Positions 9,125 to 17,154 of a stretch of 64,000 nucleotides of DNA are shown here, piece after piece. The position numbers and the translations under genes were made by a program. Origin of the DNA: Bacteroidales bacterium UBA6431 (lineage in GTDB: Bacteria > Bacteroidota > Bacteroidia > Bacteroidales > UBA932). Every line of letters begins with the position of its first letter. Within the stretch, counting starts at the first letter, position 1. Under the pieces are notes generated by a model. It worked only from the letters and a program-made list of their open reading frames with translations. It was not told the origin of the DNA and made no database searches. The stretch covers positions 1 through 64,000 of the forward strand of contig DJOT01000007.1 in NCBI GenBank assembly GCA_002439095.1, given 5' to 3'.

Positions 9125-10459
9125 CTAATATCCATAGCGGGGGCGGAAGCGAGCAAGCATCACCGCACACAGCACCAGATTGCCCGCCTCGGCCACAATC
9201 ACCGAGTACCATATACCGTCGGGGCCGAATAAGGCCGGCATCAGAAACACGCAGCCCATTTCAAAGACTATTGAACGGGTGAAAGCGAGCGCAGCTGAGA
9301 CTACACCGTTGCCGAGACCGGTGAACCAGGCCGAAGTGAAGAGCGTCACACCGGTCAACACAAAACTGAGCATATATATCCTCTCCGCGTGGACCGTAAG
9401 TGCGAACATCCCAGGGTCGTATCCGACGAACAGCCTCGCAGCCGGGGCAGCCAGCACCTCGGCAAGAAGTGCAAGCAAAACACCGAGGGCGAAAAGCAGA
9501 CGCAGGCTCTTGCAGAGAAGACTGTGCAGCTCATCACGCCTTCCGGCGCCGTAATTATATGCCGCCACGGGCGCAACAGTCAGATTGTACCCGGAAAACA
9601 TGGCCACGAACACGTATCCTATATACATGATCACAGAATAGGCGGCGACCCCGCCCTCACCATAGAGACGCATCAGCTGGAGATTGTAGCACATGCTCAC
9701 AAGGCTGAAAGCTATGTTTCCGACATATTCGGAACTTCCGTTGGTGCAGGCCTCCATGAGCACAGGCCGTTCTAACTTCACAGACGTGAGCCGCAGCTGC
9801 CCCTCTTCCCTGCGACGGAGAAAATACCACAGAGGGAAAAAACCGCCGACACAGCAAGCCAATATAGAAGCGAGAGCAGCACCGAAAAGCCCCATCTTGA
9901 AAACAACCATGAACATGGCATCAAGCACCATGTTCGTCACCCCGCAGGCAAGCGAAACCGCCGTGCCGAGTTCAGGCTTCTCCGCCACCATGAAGAAAGG
10001 CTGGAATGCCATCTGGAGCATAAAAGCCGGCATTCCCACAGCAAAGACGCGACCGTACAGGACAGCATTGCGTATCAGTTCGTCACCCGTGGCGCCGAGC
10101 AGCAGGACAATCCTCGGCATGAGCAAAAACATCAGTGTACCGAAAAAAACGGCAAGCAGCATGCAGAATGCCACCAGTGAGGTGAATGTGCGGCAGGCGC
10201 GGTCCATATTACCCTGCCCCAACATCCTCGACACGATAGCGCTTCCTCCCGAACCGATCATCAGCCCGAGAGCTCCGACGACCATTATGGCCGGCCAGAC
10301 AAGGTTGAGTCCCGCAAAAGGGGTGATTCCCACACAGTTAGACACGAAAAGCCCGTCAACTATACTGTAAAGGCTCCCTATTATCATCATCGCCATCCCC
10401 GGAAGAGATGACACTATCAGCCTTCTGTAGCCGTAATGGCCCCCAAGTTCTATCTTCAT
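9125..10459 (-). CDS. MATE-family efflux transporter
   Basis: 444 residues with about twelve hydrophobic segments in two homologous halves, and the N-terminal LPGMAMMIIGSLYSIVDGLFVSNCVG typical of MATE exporters of the NorM/DinF class. It would be an inner-membrane drug or metabolite exporter driven by a cation gradient. It begins 5 bases after the metX stop codon and is the last gene of the leu-ilvE-metX operon, so it is probably co-transcribed with amino-acid genes. That position allows a role in exporting an amino acid or related compound, but substrates cannot be read from MATE sequences. Confidence 0.9.
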   Translation of the reverse strand: MKIELGGHYGYRRLIVSSLPGMAMMIIGSLYSIVDGLFVSNCVGITPFAGLNLVWPAIMVVGALGLMIGSGGSAIVSRMLGQGNMDRACRTFTSLVAFCMLLAVFFGTLMFLLMPRIVLLLGATGDELIRNAVLYGRVFAVGMPAFMLQMAFQPFFMVAEKPELGTAVSLACGVTNMVLDAMFMVVFKMGLFGAALASILACCVGGFFPLWYFLRRREEGQLRLTSVKLERPVLMEACTNGSSEYVGNIAFSLVSMCYNLQLMRLYGEGGVAAYSVIMYIGYVFVAMFSGYNLTVAPVAAYNYGAGRRDELHSLLCKSLRLLFALGVLLALLAEVLAAPAARLFVGYDPGMFALTVHAERIYMLSFVLTGVTLFTSAWFTGLGNGVVSAALAFTRSIVFEMGCVFLMPALFGPDGIWYSVIVAEAGNLVLCAVMLARFRPRYGY

Positions 10460-10464
10460 CTATG

Positions 10465-11481
10465 CTATAGAATAAACGGCTCCATCAGAGCACCAAGAGC
10501 CTCGTACTCGATGAGGAAACCGTCATGTCCGAAAGAAGAACTCATCTCATGGTATTCCGCGCCGCGTATCTTGGACGCAATCTCACGGCCTGGCTGTGGC
10601 GGGAACAGATTGTCGCTATCGATGTTGATCACCATGCTCTTCGCCTTGATCATGGAGAGTGCCTCATCAACCCCTCCCCTGCCGCGGCCGATATTGTGGC
10701 TATCCAGAGCACAGGTCAGATACCAGTAGCTGTAGGCATCGAAGCGATCGGCGAGCTTCTTCCCCTGATAACGCTGATAGGAAGCGGCCCTGTCGGCGAA
10801 CAGAGTGTCCGGATCAGCTTCGTACTGAGTGAGATTGTACCCGTCGAAAGTCCTGTAAGAGAGCATGGCTATCGAGCGCGCACATACAAGACCGTCCCTG
10901 CCTCCGGACAATGAAGCCGCTTCCATAAAAGTCGGATCGGCAAGCATGGCAAGCCTCTGGGCCTCATTGAACGCGGTCATATAAGGAGTACACCTGGCAG
11001 TAGTGGCGAGAAAAACGGCCTTGCAGATCACATCCGGCTCCGTCACGGCCCATTCATAAGCCTGGAAGCCGCCGATCGACGGGCCTATCAGAACATCAAT
11101 TCTTTCTATTCCCAAATGCTTGCGCACCATGATGTTGCCGGCGACGATATCACGTATGGTCGTCTTGGGAAAGGACATCAGGAAAGGCTTCCCCGTCCCA
11201 GGATTGACCGAAGCCGGCCCGGACGATCCATAAGGAGAGCAGAGCATATTGGCGCAGACTACGTAGCACTTTTCCGGGTCTATAAGTTTCCCAGGACCTA
11301 CCATCTGAGGCCACCACTCTTCCGGATCAGAATTCGCGGTGAGAGCATGGCATATCCACACAACCTTTTCGCCCTTGCGATACTCCCGAGCGGAGCAATG
11401 ATAGACAAGTTCGAGACCGGGAAGACTTCCTCCGGCCTCGAACTCATAAGTTCCTGCATTAAGGACACAGCGCCTCAGCAT
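10465..11481 (-). CDS. metX: Homoserine O-acetyltransferase
   Basis: An alpha/beta-hydrolase acyltransferase that transfers acetyl from acetyl-CoA to homoserine, the first committed step to methionine. From the ATG complementary to 11479-11481 it has 338 residues; the frame extends four codons upstream to a GTG. The nucleophile Ser135 lies in GPSIGGFQ, where MetX usually has GGSMGG; Asp290 is in IDSDNLFPP and His319 in FGHDGFLIE. CHALTANSD and GSSGPASVNPGTGKPF are family motifs. The chosen ATG overlaps the ilvE stop by 7 bases. Some family members use succinyl-CoA instead, and the sequence alone does not exclude that. Confidence 0.9.
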   Translation of the reverse strand: MLRRCVLNAGTYEFEAGGSLPGLELVYHCSAREYRKGEKVVWICHALTANSDPEEWWPQMVGPGKLIDPEKCYVVCANMLCSPYGSSGPASVNPGTGKPFLMSFPKTTIRDIVAGNIMVRKHLGIERIDVLIGPSIGGFQAYEWAVTEPDVICKAVFLATTARCTPYMTAFNEAQRLAMLADPTFMEAASLSGGRDGLVCARSIAMLSYRTFDGYNLTQYEADPDTLFADRAASYQRYQGKKLADRFDAYSYWYLTCALDSHNIGRGRGGVDEALSMIKAKSMVINIDSDNLFPPQPGREIASKIRGAEYHEMSSSFGHDGFLIEYEALGALMEPFIL

Positions 11482-12515
11482 ACTTCTATGCACCAGCCAT
11501 GTGAATCCTCGATGATTCCGTCCTGAATACCGCGTATCCTGTCATAGAGAGCATGGCTCTTCTTTCCACAGACGCTTCCGGATGGAATATCCCACCTGCG
11601 GCTGACGACAGAGCCTTCAAGCACCGGTCTGTCATCGATCGAACGTATCGGAGTGATCACCACGGCGGTGCCGCAGGCATTGACCTCTTCAAACTCGGAA
11701 AGTTCCTCGACAGGAATCGGCCTCATCTCCACTTTCATCCCGAGATCCTCGGCAATCACTCTGAGGGACTTGTTGGTTATGGACGGGAGCACGCTGTCGG
11801 AAAGCGGAGTCACGTAAGTGTCGCCCTTGATTCCGATGAAATTGGAAGAACCGAACTCATCTATTTTCGTCTTGGTCGCCGGATCAAGAAAAAGCAGTTC
11901 CGTATAGCCTTGGGAGTGGGCCATATTATACGGATACAGTGACATGGCGTAATTGGCACCTATCTTATAGGATCCTGTACCGTTCGGAGCTGCCCTGTCA
12001 TAATTGCGGGAAATGACGGCGGAGACCGGGGCGAGCGCACCGGCCTTGGCATAAGTTCCGACCGGCACACACATCACAGAGAAAAGAACCTCACTTGAAG
12101 AGCAGATACCTATTTGCGGATCTATACCCTCCAAGACAGGACGAAGATACATGGAAGCGTTATGCCCGTACGGAGGGAGGAAGTCCAGGTTGGCCTTCAC
12201 ACACATCAGGCACATCTTCAGGAACATCTCCTCAGAAGGATATGCCATCGAAAGCCGCTTTGCGCTGCGCTGCAGACGTCTGGCATTCTCGTCAGGGCGG
12301 AAAAGTCGAACCTTGCCGTCTTTGCCGCGGAATGCCTTAAGCCCCTCGAAGCAGGAGTTGCCATAATGGAAAACTCCCGCAAAGGCGTTGAAATGGAAAT
12401 CAAAATCACCGGTAAGTTCCGGCTCGGACCACTGTCCGTCGCGATAGCGGCTATAGACGATGGCGTTTGTCTTTCTGTAGTGGAAGCCCAGGCTTCCCCA
12501 ATCAAGATTCATCAT
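11475..12515 (-). CDS. ilvE: Branched-chain amino acid aminotransferase
   Basis: 346 residues, a fold-type IV PLP aminotransferase that makes leucine, isoleucine and valine from their keto acids. The PLP lysine is Lys184 in GSYKIGANYA. YGNSCFEGLKAFR near residue 51 and FGSSNFIGIKG are family motifs. It sits 8 bases after leuB, so it would supply the last step of leucine synthesis within the same transcript. The first two codons are both ATG, so the start may be one codon later. Confidence 0.95.
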   Translation of the reverse strand: MMNLDWGSLGFHYRKTNAIVYSRYRDGQWSEPELTGDFDFHFNAFAGVFHYGNSCFEGLKAFRGKDGKVRLFRPDENARRLQRSAKRLSMAYPSEEMFLKMCLMCVKANLDFLPPYGHNASMYLRPVLEGIDPQIGICSSSEVLFSVMCVPVGTYAKAGALAPVSAVISRNYDRAAPNGTGSYKIGANYAMSLYPYNMAHSQGYTELLFLDPATKTKIDEFGSSNFIGIKGDTYVTPLSDSVLPSITNKSLRVIAEDLGMKVEMRPIPVEELSEFEEVNACGTAVVITPIRSIDDRPVLEGSVVSRRWDIPSGSVCGKKSHALYDRIRGIQDGIIEDSHGWCIEVC

Positions 12516-12523
12516 TGTCGTTT

Positions 12524-13597
12524 TTATTTATCGTTCTCTATAAATTCAGCCACCCTGTCGCCGACCTCGGAAGTGCCGAGCGGGCGTGCCCCCTCAGGGG
12601 CGAGATCCTCGGTAACAAGGCCCCTCTCTATGCTTTCGGCGACCGCTTTGCGGATTGCGGCTCCTTCTTCCTTAAGCCCGAACGCATACTCGAACATCAT
12701 CGCTGCAGAAAGTATGGCGGCAAAAGGGTTGGCGACATTGCGGCCGGCCGCCTGCGGATAAGACCCGTGGATTGGTTCAAACACGCCGGTATGTTCTCCG
12801 AGCGAAGCGGACGCGAGCAGCCCCATTGACCCGGAGATGCAGCTCGCCTCATCTGTGAGTATGTCTCCAAAAGTATTCTCGGTGACGAGCACATCAAAAA
12901 AGCGTGGCCCCGTGATGAGTTTCATCGCAGCGTTGTCCACATACATATAGTCAGTCTCAACCTCGGGATATTCCGGAGCCACCTCCCGCGCCACCTGCCT
13001 CCAGAGCCTTGAAGACTCTAGCACATTGGCCTTGTCCACTACCGTCAGATGCCGCCGGCGGATCATGGCAAGAGAATATGCCTTACGAAGGATGCGTTCC
13101 ACCTCGTAGCGATGATATATATTGGTGTCATAAGCGGTATCACCTCCGTCAAGACGGCCTTTGTCCCCAAAATACATTCCTCCAGTAAGTTCCCGTACAC
13201 ATACGAAATCTGCCCCGGCAGCTATCTCCGGCCTGAGCGGGGAGCGGTCGAGCAGACTCTGAAACGTCTCCACTGGCCTGATGTTGGCATAAAGTCCCAA
13301 TTCGCGTCTCATGGCAAGCAGTCCCTGCTCCGGGCGCACTTTCGCTGAAGGGTCATTGTCATATTTCGGATCCCCTACGGCCCCGAACAGCACTGCATCA
13401 CTGCCAAGACATATCTTCAACGTCTCCTCCGGGAATGGAGAGCCGAACTTGTCAATTGCGCAGGCGCCAATATATGCCGGCTTGTACTCTACCTCATGCC
13501 CGAATCTGCGGCACACCGCGTCTATGGCCTTGACGGCCTGCGTCACCACCTCCGGTCCGATACCGTCACCGGGCAATTTTGCAATGCTTAGCTTCAT
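12524..13597 (-). CDS. leuB: 3-isopropylmalate dehydrogenase
   Basis: It oxidises and decarboxylates 3-isopropylmalate to 2-oxoisocaproate with NAD in leucine synthesis. Motifs are LPGDGIGPEVV at the N-terminus, YMYVDNAAMKLI and TENTFGDILTDEAS for metal and substrate binding, and GSAP-loop-like HGSYPQAAGRNVANP for the cofactor. The frame is open from a TTG at 13606, but the first ATG is at 13597 (MKLSIAKLPGDGIG) and gives the normal start and 357 residues. It still overlaps the end of leuD by 32 bases, so translation is probably coupled. Confidence 0.95.
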   Translation of the reverse strand: MKLSIAKLPGDGIGPEVVTQAVKAIDAVCRRFGHEVEYKPAYIGACAIDKFGSPFPEETLKICLGSDAVLFGAVGDPKYDNDPSAKVRPEQGLLAMRRELGLYANIRPVETFQSLLDRSPLRPEIAAGADFVCVRELTGGMYFGDKGRLDGGDTAYDTNIYHRYEVERILRKAYSLAMIRRRHLTVVDKANVLESSRLWRQVAREVAPEYPEVETDYMYVDNAAMKLITGPRFFDVLVTENTFGDILTDEASCISGSMGLLASASLGEHTGVFEPIHGSYPQAAGRNVANPFAAILSAAMMFEYAFGLKEEGAAIRKAVAESIERGLVTEDLAPEGARPLGTSEVGDRVAEFIENDK

Positions 13598-14174
13598 ATT
13601 TCTCAATCTTGTCTTTATGTTCGAGCAGATAATCTATATCATCCAGAGCATTTTCAAAGCAGTACTTTTTATAGGAGCTTATCTCGAAATGCTCAGAACT
13701 CCCGTCCGAAAGAAGCGTCACCTTCTGCGCAGGAAGGTCGATTCGGAGCTTCACTGACGGATCGGCTCCGATGGCCGCGAAAATTTTCTTCAAGAAAGCC
13801 CCGCTCACCTGGACCGGCAGAACGAAACTGTTGAGCTCGTTGTTGCGGTGTATATCAGCAAAAGAACTTGAAACCACTGCCCGGAATCCGTAACCGGCCA
13901 AGGCCCAGGCCGCGTGCTCACGGCTTGACCCGGAGCCGAAATTGGCCCCGGCCACGAGGATGCATCCACTGTAGCGGGGATCGTTGAGCACAAAGTCTTT
14001 TTTCAGGCTTCCGTCAGATGCATACCTCCAGTCGCGGAACAGGTTCTCCCCGAAAAACTTCTCGTCTCGCGTGGTCGCTTTCAGGAAGCGTGCCGGGATA
14101 ATCTGATCCGTATCCACATTCTCAATTGGCAGGGGGATGCAGGAACTCTCTACTATATTGAATCTCTGTTTCAT
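13566..14174 (-). CDS. leuD: 3-isopropylmalate dehydratase small subunit
   Basis: 202 residues, the small (swivelling) subunit of isopropylmalate isomerase, which pairs with LeuC. Motifs include NVDTDQIIPARFLK at about 18-31 and GANFGSGSSREHAAWAL at about 77-93, which bind substrate. Its ATG overlaps the leuC stop (ATGA), so the two subunits are translationally coupled. Length is normal for the family. Confidence 0.95.
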   Translation of the reverse strand: MKQRFNIVESSCIPLPIENVDTDQIIPARFLKATTRDEKFFGENLFRDWRYASDGSLKKDFVLNDPRYSGCILVAGANFGSGSSREHAAWALAGYGFRAVVSSSFADIHRNNELNSFVLPVQVSGAFLKKIFAAIGADPSVKLRIDLPAQKVTLLSDGSSEHFEISSYKKYCFENALDDIDYLLEHKDKIEKYEAKHCKIAR

Positions 14175-15532
14175 ATCATTTCTCTCGGATCTGTGACACA
14201 GCCGGTCACCGCAGCTGCGGCCGCCGTCAGCGGACTGGCGAGCATCGTGCGCGAGCCCGGCCCCTGCCGTCCCTCAAAATTGCGGTTGCTGGTGGAGACT
14301 GCATATTTGCCCGAAGGGATCCTGTCGGCGTTCATGGCAAGGCAGGCGGAGCAGCCCGGTTTGCGGACTTCAAATCCTGCATCCTCAAGGACTTTCCCGA
14401 TCCCCTCCTCTTCTATCTGCCTGCGGACAGCCCACGAACCCGGCACGAGCCAGGCTGTGACCCTTTCAGCCTTGCGGCGGCCGCGCACCATGGAGGCGAA
14501 AGCCCGGAAATCCTCTATCCTGCCGTTGGTGCAGGCTCCGAGGAACACATAGTCAACCTTGTGCCCGAGCAGTCTCTCCCCGGCCTTGAAACCCATGTAG
14601 TCAAGGGCGCGCTGAGCGGCATCGTCGGGAACCGTCCCGTCCACTGGCATCCCCATACCGGGATTTGTCCCATACGTAATCATCGGGCTTATCTCAGATG
14701 CGTCAAATACATATTCCCGGTCAAACACAGCATCATCTTCGCTGTGCAGCGTCTTCCAATACTCGACAGCCCTGTCCCAATCTTCCCCTTTTGGGGAATG
14801 CTCCCTGCCTTTCAGATACTCAAAAGTGACCTCGTCAGGGGCGATCAGGCCTCCGCGCGCCCCCATCTCAATGGAAAGGTTGCACAGCGTGAGACGCCCT
14901 TCCATTGAGAGGCCCCTTATCGCAGAACCCGCATATTCCACAAAATGACCGGTACCTCCGGAAGTGGTGAGTTTCATCATGAGATAAAGGGCGACATCCT
15001 TGGCAGTGACACACTTTCTGAGTTCACCCTCGACCCTGATCCGCATGGTGCGGGGCTTTTGCTGGAGTATGCATTCCGAGGCCATGACCATCTCAACTTC
15101 GCTCGTCCCGATTCCGAAAGCAACCGCCCCGACGGCTCCGTGGGTGGAGGTATGCGAGTCTCCACAGACAATCGTCATGCCCGGCAGGGAGAGTCCCTTC
15201 TCCGGACCGACGACGTGGACGATACCGTTGTCGGGGCTCATCATAGGGTAATGTACAAGACCGAACTCAGCCGCATTGCGCTCCAGAGCCTCCACCTGCC
15301 TGCGGCAGACATCATCGGCGAAGGCCGTCCCGTCGGTCGGGACATCGTGATCCGGCATACAGAAAATTCTTCCCGGACGCAATATGCCACATCCGCGGCT
15401 GCGTATACCGTCAAAGGCCTGCGGGCTAGTCACCTCATGGCAATAAAGCCGATCTATATAAAGTTGAGATGTGCCACCGTCAATTACCGAAACGACATGG
15501 CTGTCCCAGATTTTGTCGAAAAGTGTATTCAT
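14171..15532 (-). CDS. leuC: 3-isopropylmalate dehydratase large subunit
   Basis: The aconitase-family subunit with a [4Fe-4S] cluster that isomerises 2- to 3-isopropylmalate. Cluster cysteines lie in GACTNGRIEDF and GCSACLAMN; GDSHTSTHGAVGAVAFGIGTSEVEMV is a family signature. The frame is open upstream to 15553, but the ATG at 15532 (MNTLFDKIWDSHVV) overlaps the leuA TGA as ATGA and matches the usual LeuC start, giving 453 residues. It is the second gene of the leu operon. Confidence 0.95.
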   Translation of the reverse strand: MNTLFDKIWDSHVVSVIDGGTSQLYIDRLYCHEVTSPQAFDGIRSRGCGILRPGRIFCMPDHDVPTDGTAFADDVCRRQVEALERNAAEFGLVHYPMMSPDNGIVHVVGPEKGLSLPGMTIVCGDSHTSTHGAVGAVAFGIGTSEVEMVMASECILQQKPRTMRIRVEGELRKCVTAKDVALYLMMKLTTSGGTGHFVEYAGSAIRGLSMEGRLTLCNLSIEMGARGGLIAPDEVTFEYLKGREHSPKGEDWDRAVEYWKTLHSEDDAVFDREYVFDASEISPMITYGTNPGMGMPVDGTVPDDAAQRALDYMGFKAGERLLGHKVDYVFLGACTNGRIEDFRAFASMVRGRRKAERVTAWLVPGSWAVRRQIEEEGIGKVLEDAGFEVRKPGCSACLAMNADRIPSGKYAVSTSNRNFEGRQGPGSRTMLASPLTAAAAAVTGCVTDPREMI

Positions 15533-17028
15533 CTTCGGAAGCGGTTTATACAATCGATAAACGCTTCTACAGATGCCGTGACAATATCTGTATCCGCACC
15601 GAAGCCGTAATAGACATGCCCGTCATGCTCGACTTGCATGTGCACTTTGCCTACATCGTCAGAACCCTTGGTGATATTCTGGATAGTGAACTCCTTTATG
15701 ACCATCTGGCGCTTTATTATGAGTTTGAGGGCATTGATGGCAGCGTCAACCGGCCCGTTGCCACGGGAGGATGCCTCGAATTTCTCCCCGGCGATATCCA
15801 GTCCGACGCTGGCCACCGGTTTGAGTCCTTTGCCGCTCGTCACCTGAAGGTATTCCAGTTTGACGTGATGGTCTTCCGTCCTGTCGGCACCGGCGAGCAC
15901 GAGAAGATCATCGTCCCCGACCTGCTTCTTCTTGTCCGCGAGTTTGAGGAACTCGTTATAGAAAGCATCAAGTTTCTCCCCATCCATCTTGATGCCGAGC
16001 ACTTCAAGGCGGTATTTGAGAGCCGCATGTCCGCTACGGGCCGTCAGTACTATGTCGTTGTCGTCAATCCCGACTTCCTTGGGGTCGATTATCTCGTAGG
16101 TGCTGACATTCTTGAGGACCCCGTCCTGGTGGATTCCCGAGGAATGCGCGAAGGCGTTGCGACCTACTATGGCCTTGTTTGCCTGTACCGGCATATTCAT
16201 CAGGTTGGACACCATCCTGCTTACAGGGGTGATTTTAACGGTGTTGATGTTGGTCTCGAGGGGGATGTCGCTATGGCTCTTGATGATCATGGCTATCTCC
16301 TCCAGGGCCGTGTTCCCGGCACGCTCCCCCACACCGTTGATTGTGACCTCGCACTGGCGCGCCCCGGCAAGAAGACCCGACATGGTGTTGGCTGTAGCCA
16401 TGCCGAGATCGTTGTGGCAGTGGGTGGAGAGTATGGCCTTGTCCATCCCGTCCACATTATCCATGAGGTACTTGATCTTGGCGGCGTACTCTGACGGGAG
16501 GCAGTAACCTGTTGTATCCGGAATATTCACCACCGTGGCCCCGGCTTTGATGACGGCCTCGACCACGCGCGCAAGGTATTCATTGTCCGTGCGTCCCGCA
16601 TCCTCGGCATAGAACTCCACATCTTCCACATACTTTTTAGCATATTTCACCGCGCTTACAGCCCGCTCGAGAATCTCCTCGCGGGTGGAGTTGAACTTGT
16701 ATTTGATATGGGAGTCCGAAGTGCCGATACCCGTATGTATCCTCTTGTGTTTGGCATATTTGAGTGCCTCTGCCGCCACGTCTATGTCTTTCTGGACGGC
16801 TCGCGTGAGAGCGCATATCACAGGCCAGGTGACAGCTTTGGAAATCTCCACCACGGAATTGAAATCCCCGGGACTGGATATCGGGAAACCGGCCTCGATG
16901 ACATCGACGCCCAAGCCTTCAAGCGCCTTCGCGACCTGTATCTTCTCCACGGTGTTCAGCTGGCAGCCAGGCACCTGCTCACCATCACGCAAGGTGGTAT
17001 CAAAAATGTAGACTCTGTTTGAATTCAT
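15529..17028 (-). CDS. leuA: 2-isopropylmalate synthase
   Basis: 499 residues. It condenses acetyl-CoA with 2-oxoisovalerate, the first step of leucine synthesis. The N-terminal HMGL-like TIM barrel has FDTTLRDGEQVPGC and HCHNDLGMATAN (metal ligands); the C-terminal part from about residue 370 is the LeuA regulatory domain for leucine feedback (ASVGLDIAGEKFEASSRGNGPVDAAINAL). It is the first gene of the leu-ilvE-metX-MATE operon and is divergent from thrA. No convincing TAnnTTTG element, leader peptide or attenuator was seen in its short upstream region. Confidence 0.95.
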   Translation of the reverse strand: MNSNRVYIFDTTLRDGEQVPGCQLNTVEKIQVAKALEGLGVDVIEAGFPISSPGDFNSVVEISKAVTWPVICALTRAVQKDIDVAAEALKYAKHKRIHTGIGTSDSHIKYKFNSTREEILERAVSAVKYAKKYVEDVEFYAEDAGRTDNEYLARVVEAVIKAGATVVNIPDTTGYCLPSEYAAKIKYLMDNVDGMDKAILSTHCHNDLGMATANTMSGLLAGARQCEVTINGVGERAGNTALEEIAMIIKSHSDIPLETNINTVKITPVSRMVSNLMNMPVQANKAIVGRNAFAHSSGIHQDGVLKNVSTYEIIDPKEVGIDDNDIVLTARSGHAALKYRLEVLGIKMDGEKLDAFYNEFLKLADKKKQVGDDDLLVLAGADRTEDHHVKLEYLQVTSGKGLKPVASVGLDIAGEKFEASSRGNGPVDAAINALKLIIKRQMVIKEFTIQNITKGSDDVGKVHMQVEHDGHVYYGFGADTDIVTASVEAFIDCINRFRR

Positions 17029-17105
17029 TTTACTGTGGTAATAAACACTAACGGCTTGCTAATTTCGCAATCTGTTCTGTAAAAAGCAAGAATTGGCGCA
17101 GTTTT

Positions 17106-17136
17106 TTTGCCACTCTTCCAATAATGTCTAAATTTG
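17106..17136 (+). promoter_or_regulatory. Bacteroidota-type promoter of thrA-asd
   Basis: TTTG at 17106-17109, a 19-bp spacer, then TAAATTTG at 17129-17136, an exact match to the -33/-7 consensus. Transcription would start near 17141, about 14 bases before the thrA ATG at 17155. An in-frame TTG at 17134 lies inside the -7 box and so cannot be the start codon. Confidence 0.85.
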
Positions 17137-17154
17137 AAGCGCAAATCGACATAT

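Noticed and set aside
17134..17154. TTG start for thrA
   Set aside because: It lies in an exact -7 promoter element and precedes the normal aspartokinase start MKVLKFGGTSVG.
17029..17154. Riboswitch or leader-peptide attenuator upstream of leuA or thrA
   Set aside because: The region is only about 126 bp and mostly promoter; no Leu or Thr codon run with alternative hairpins and no known riboswitch core was seen.
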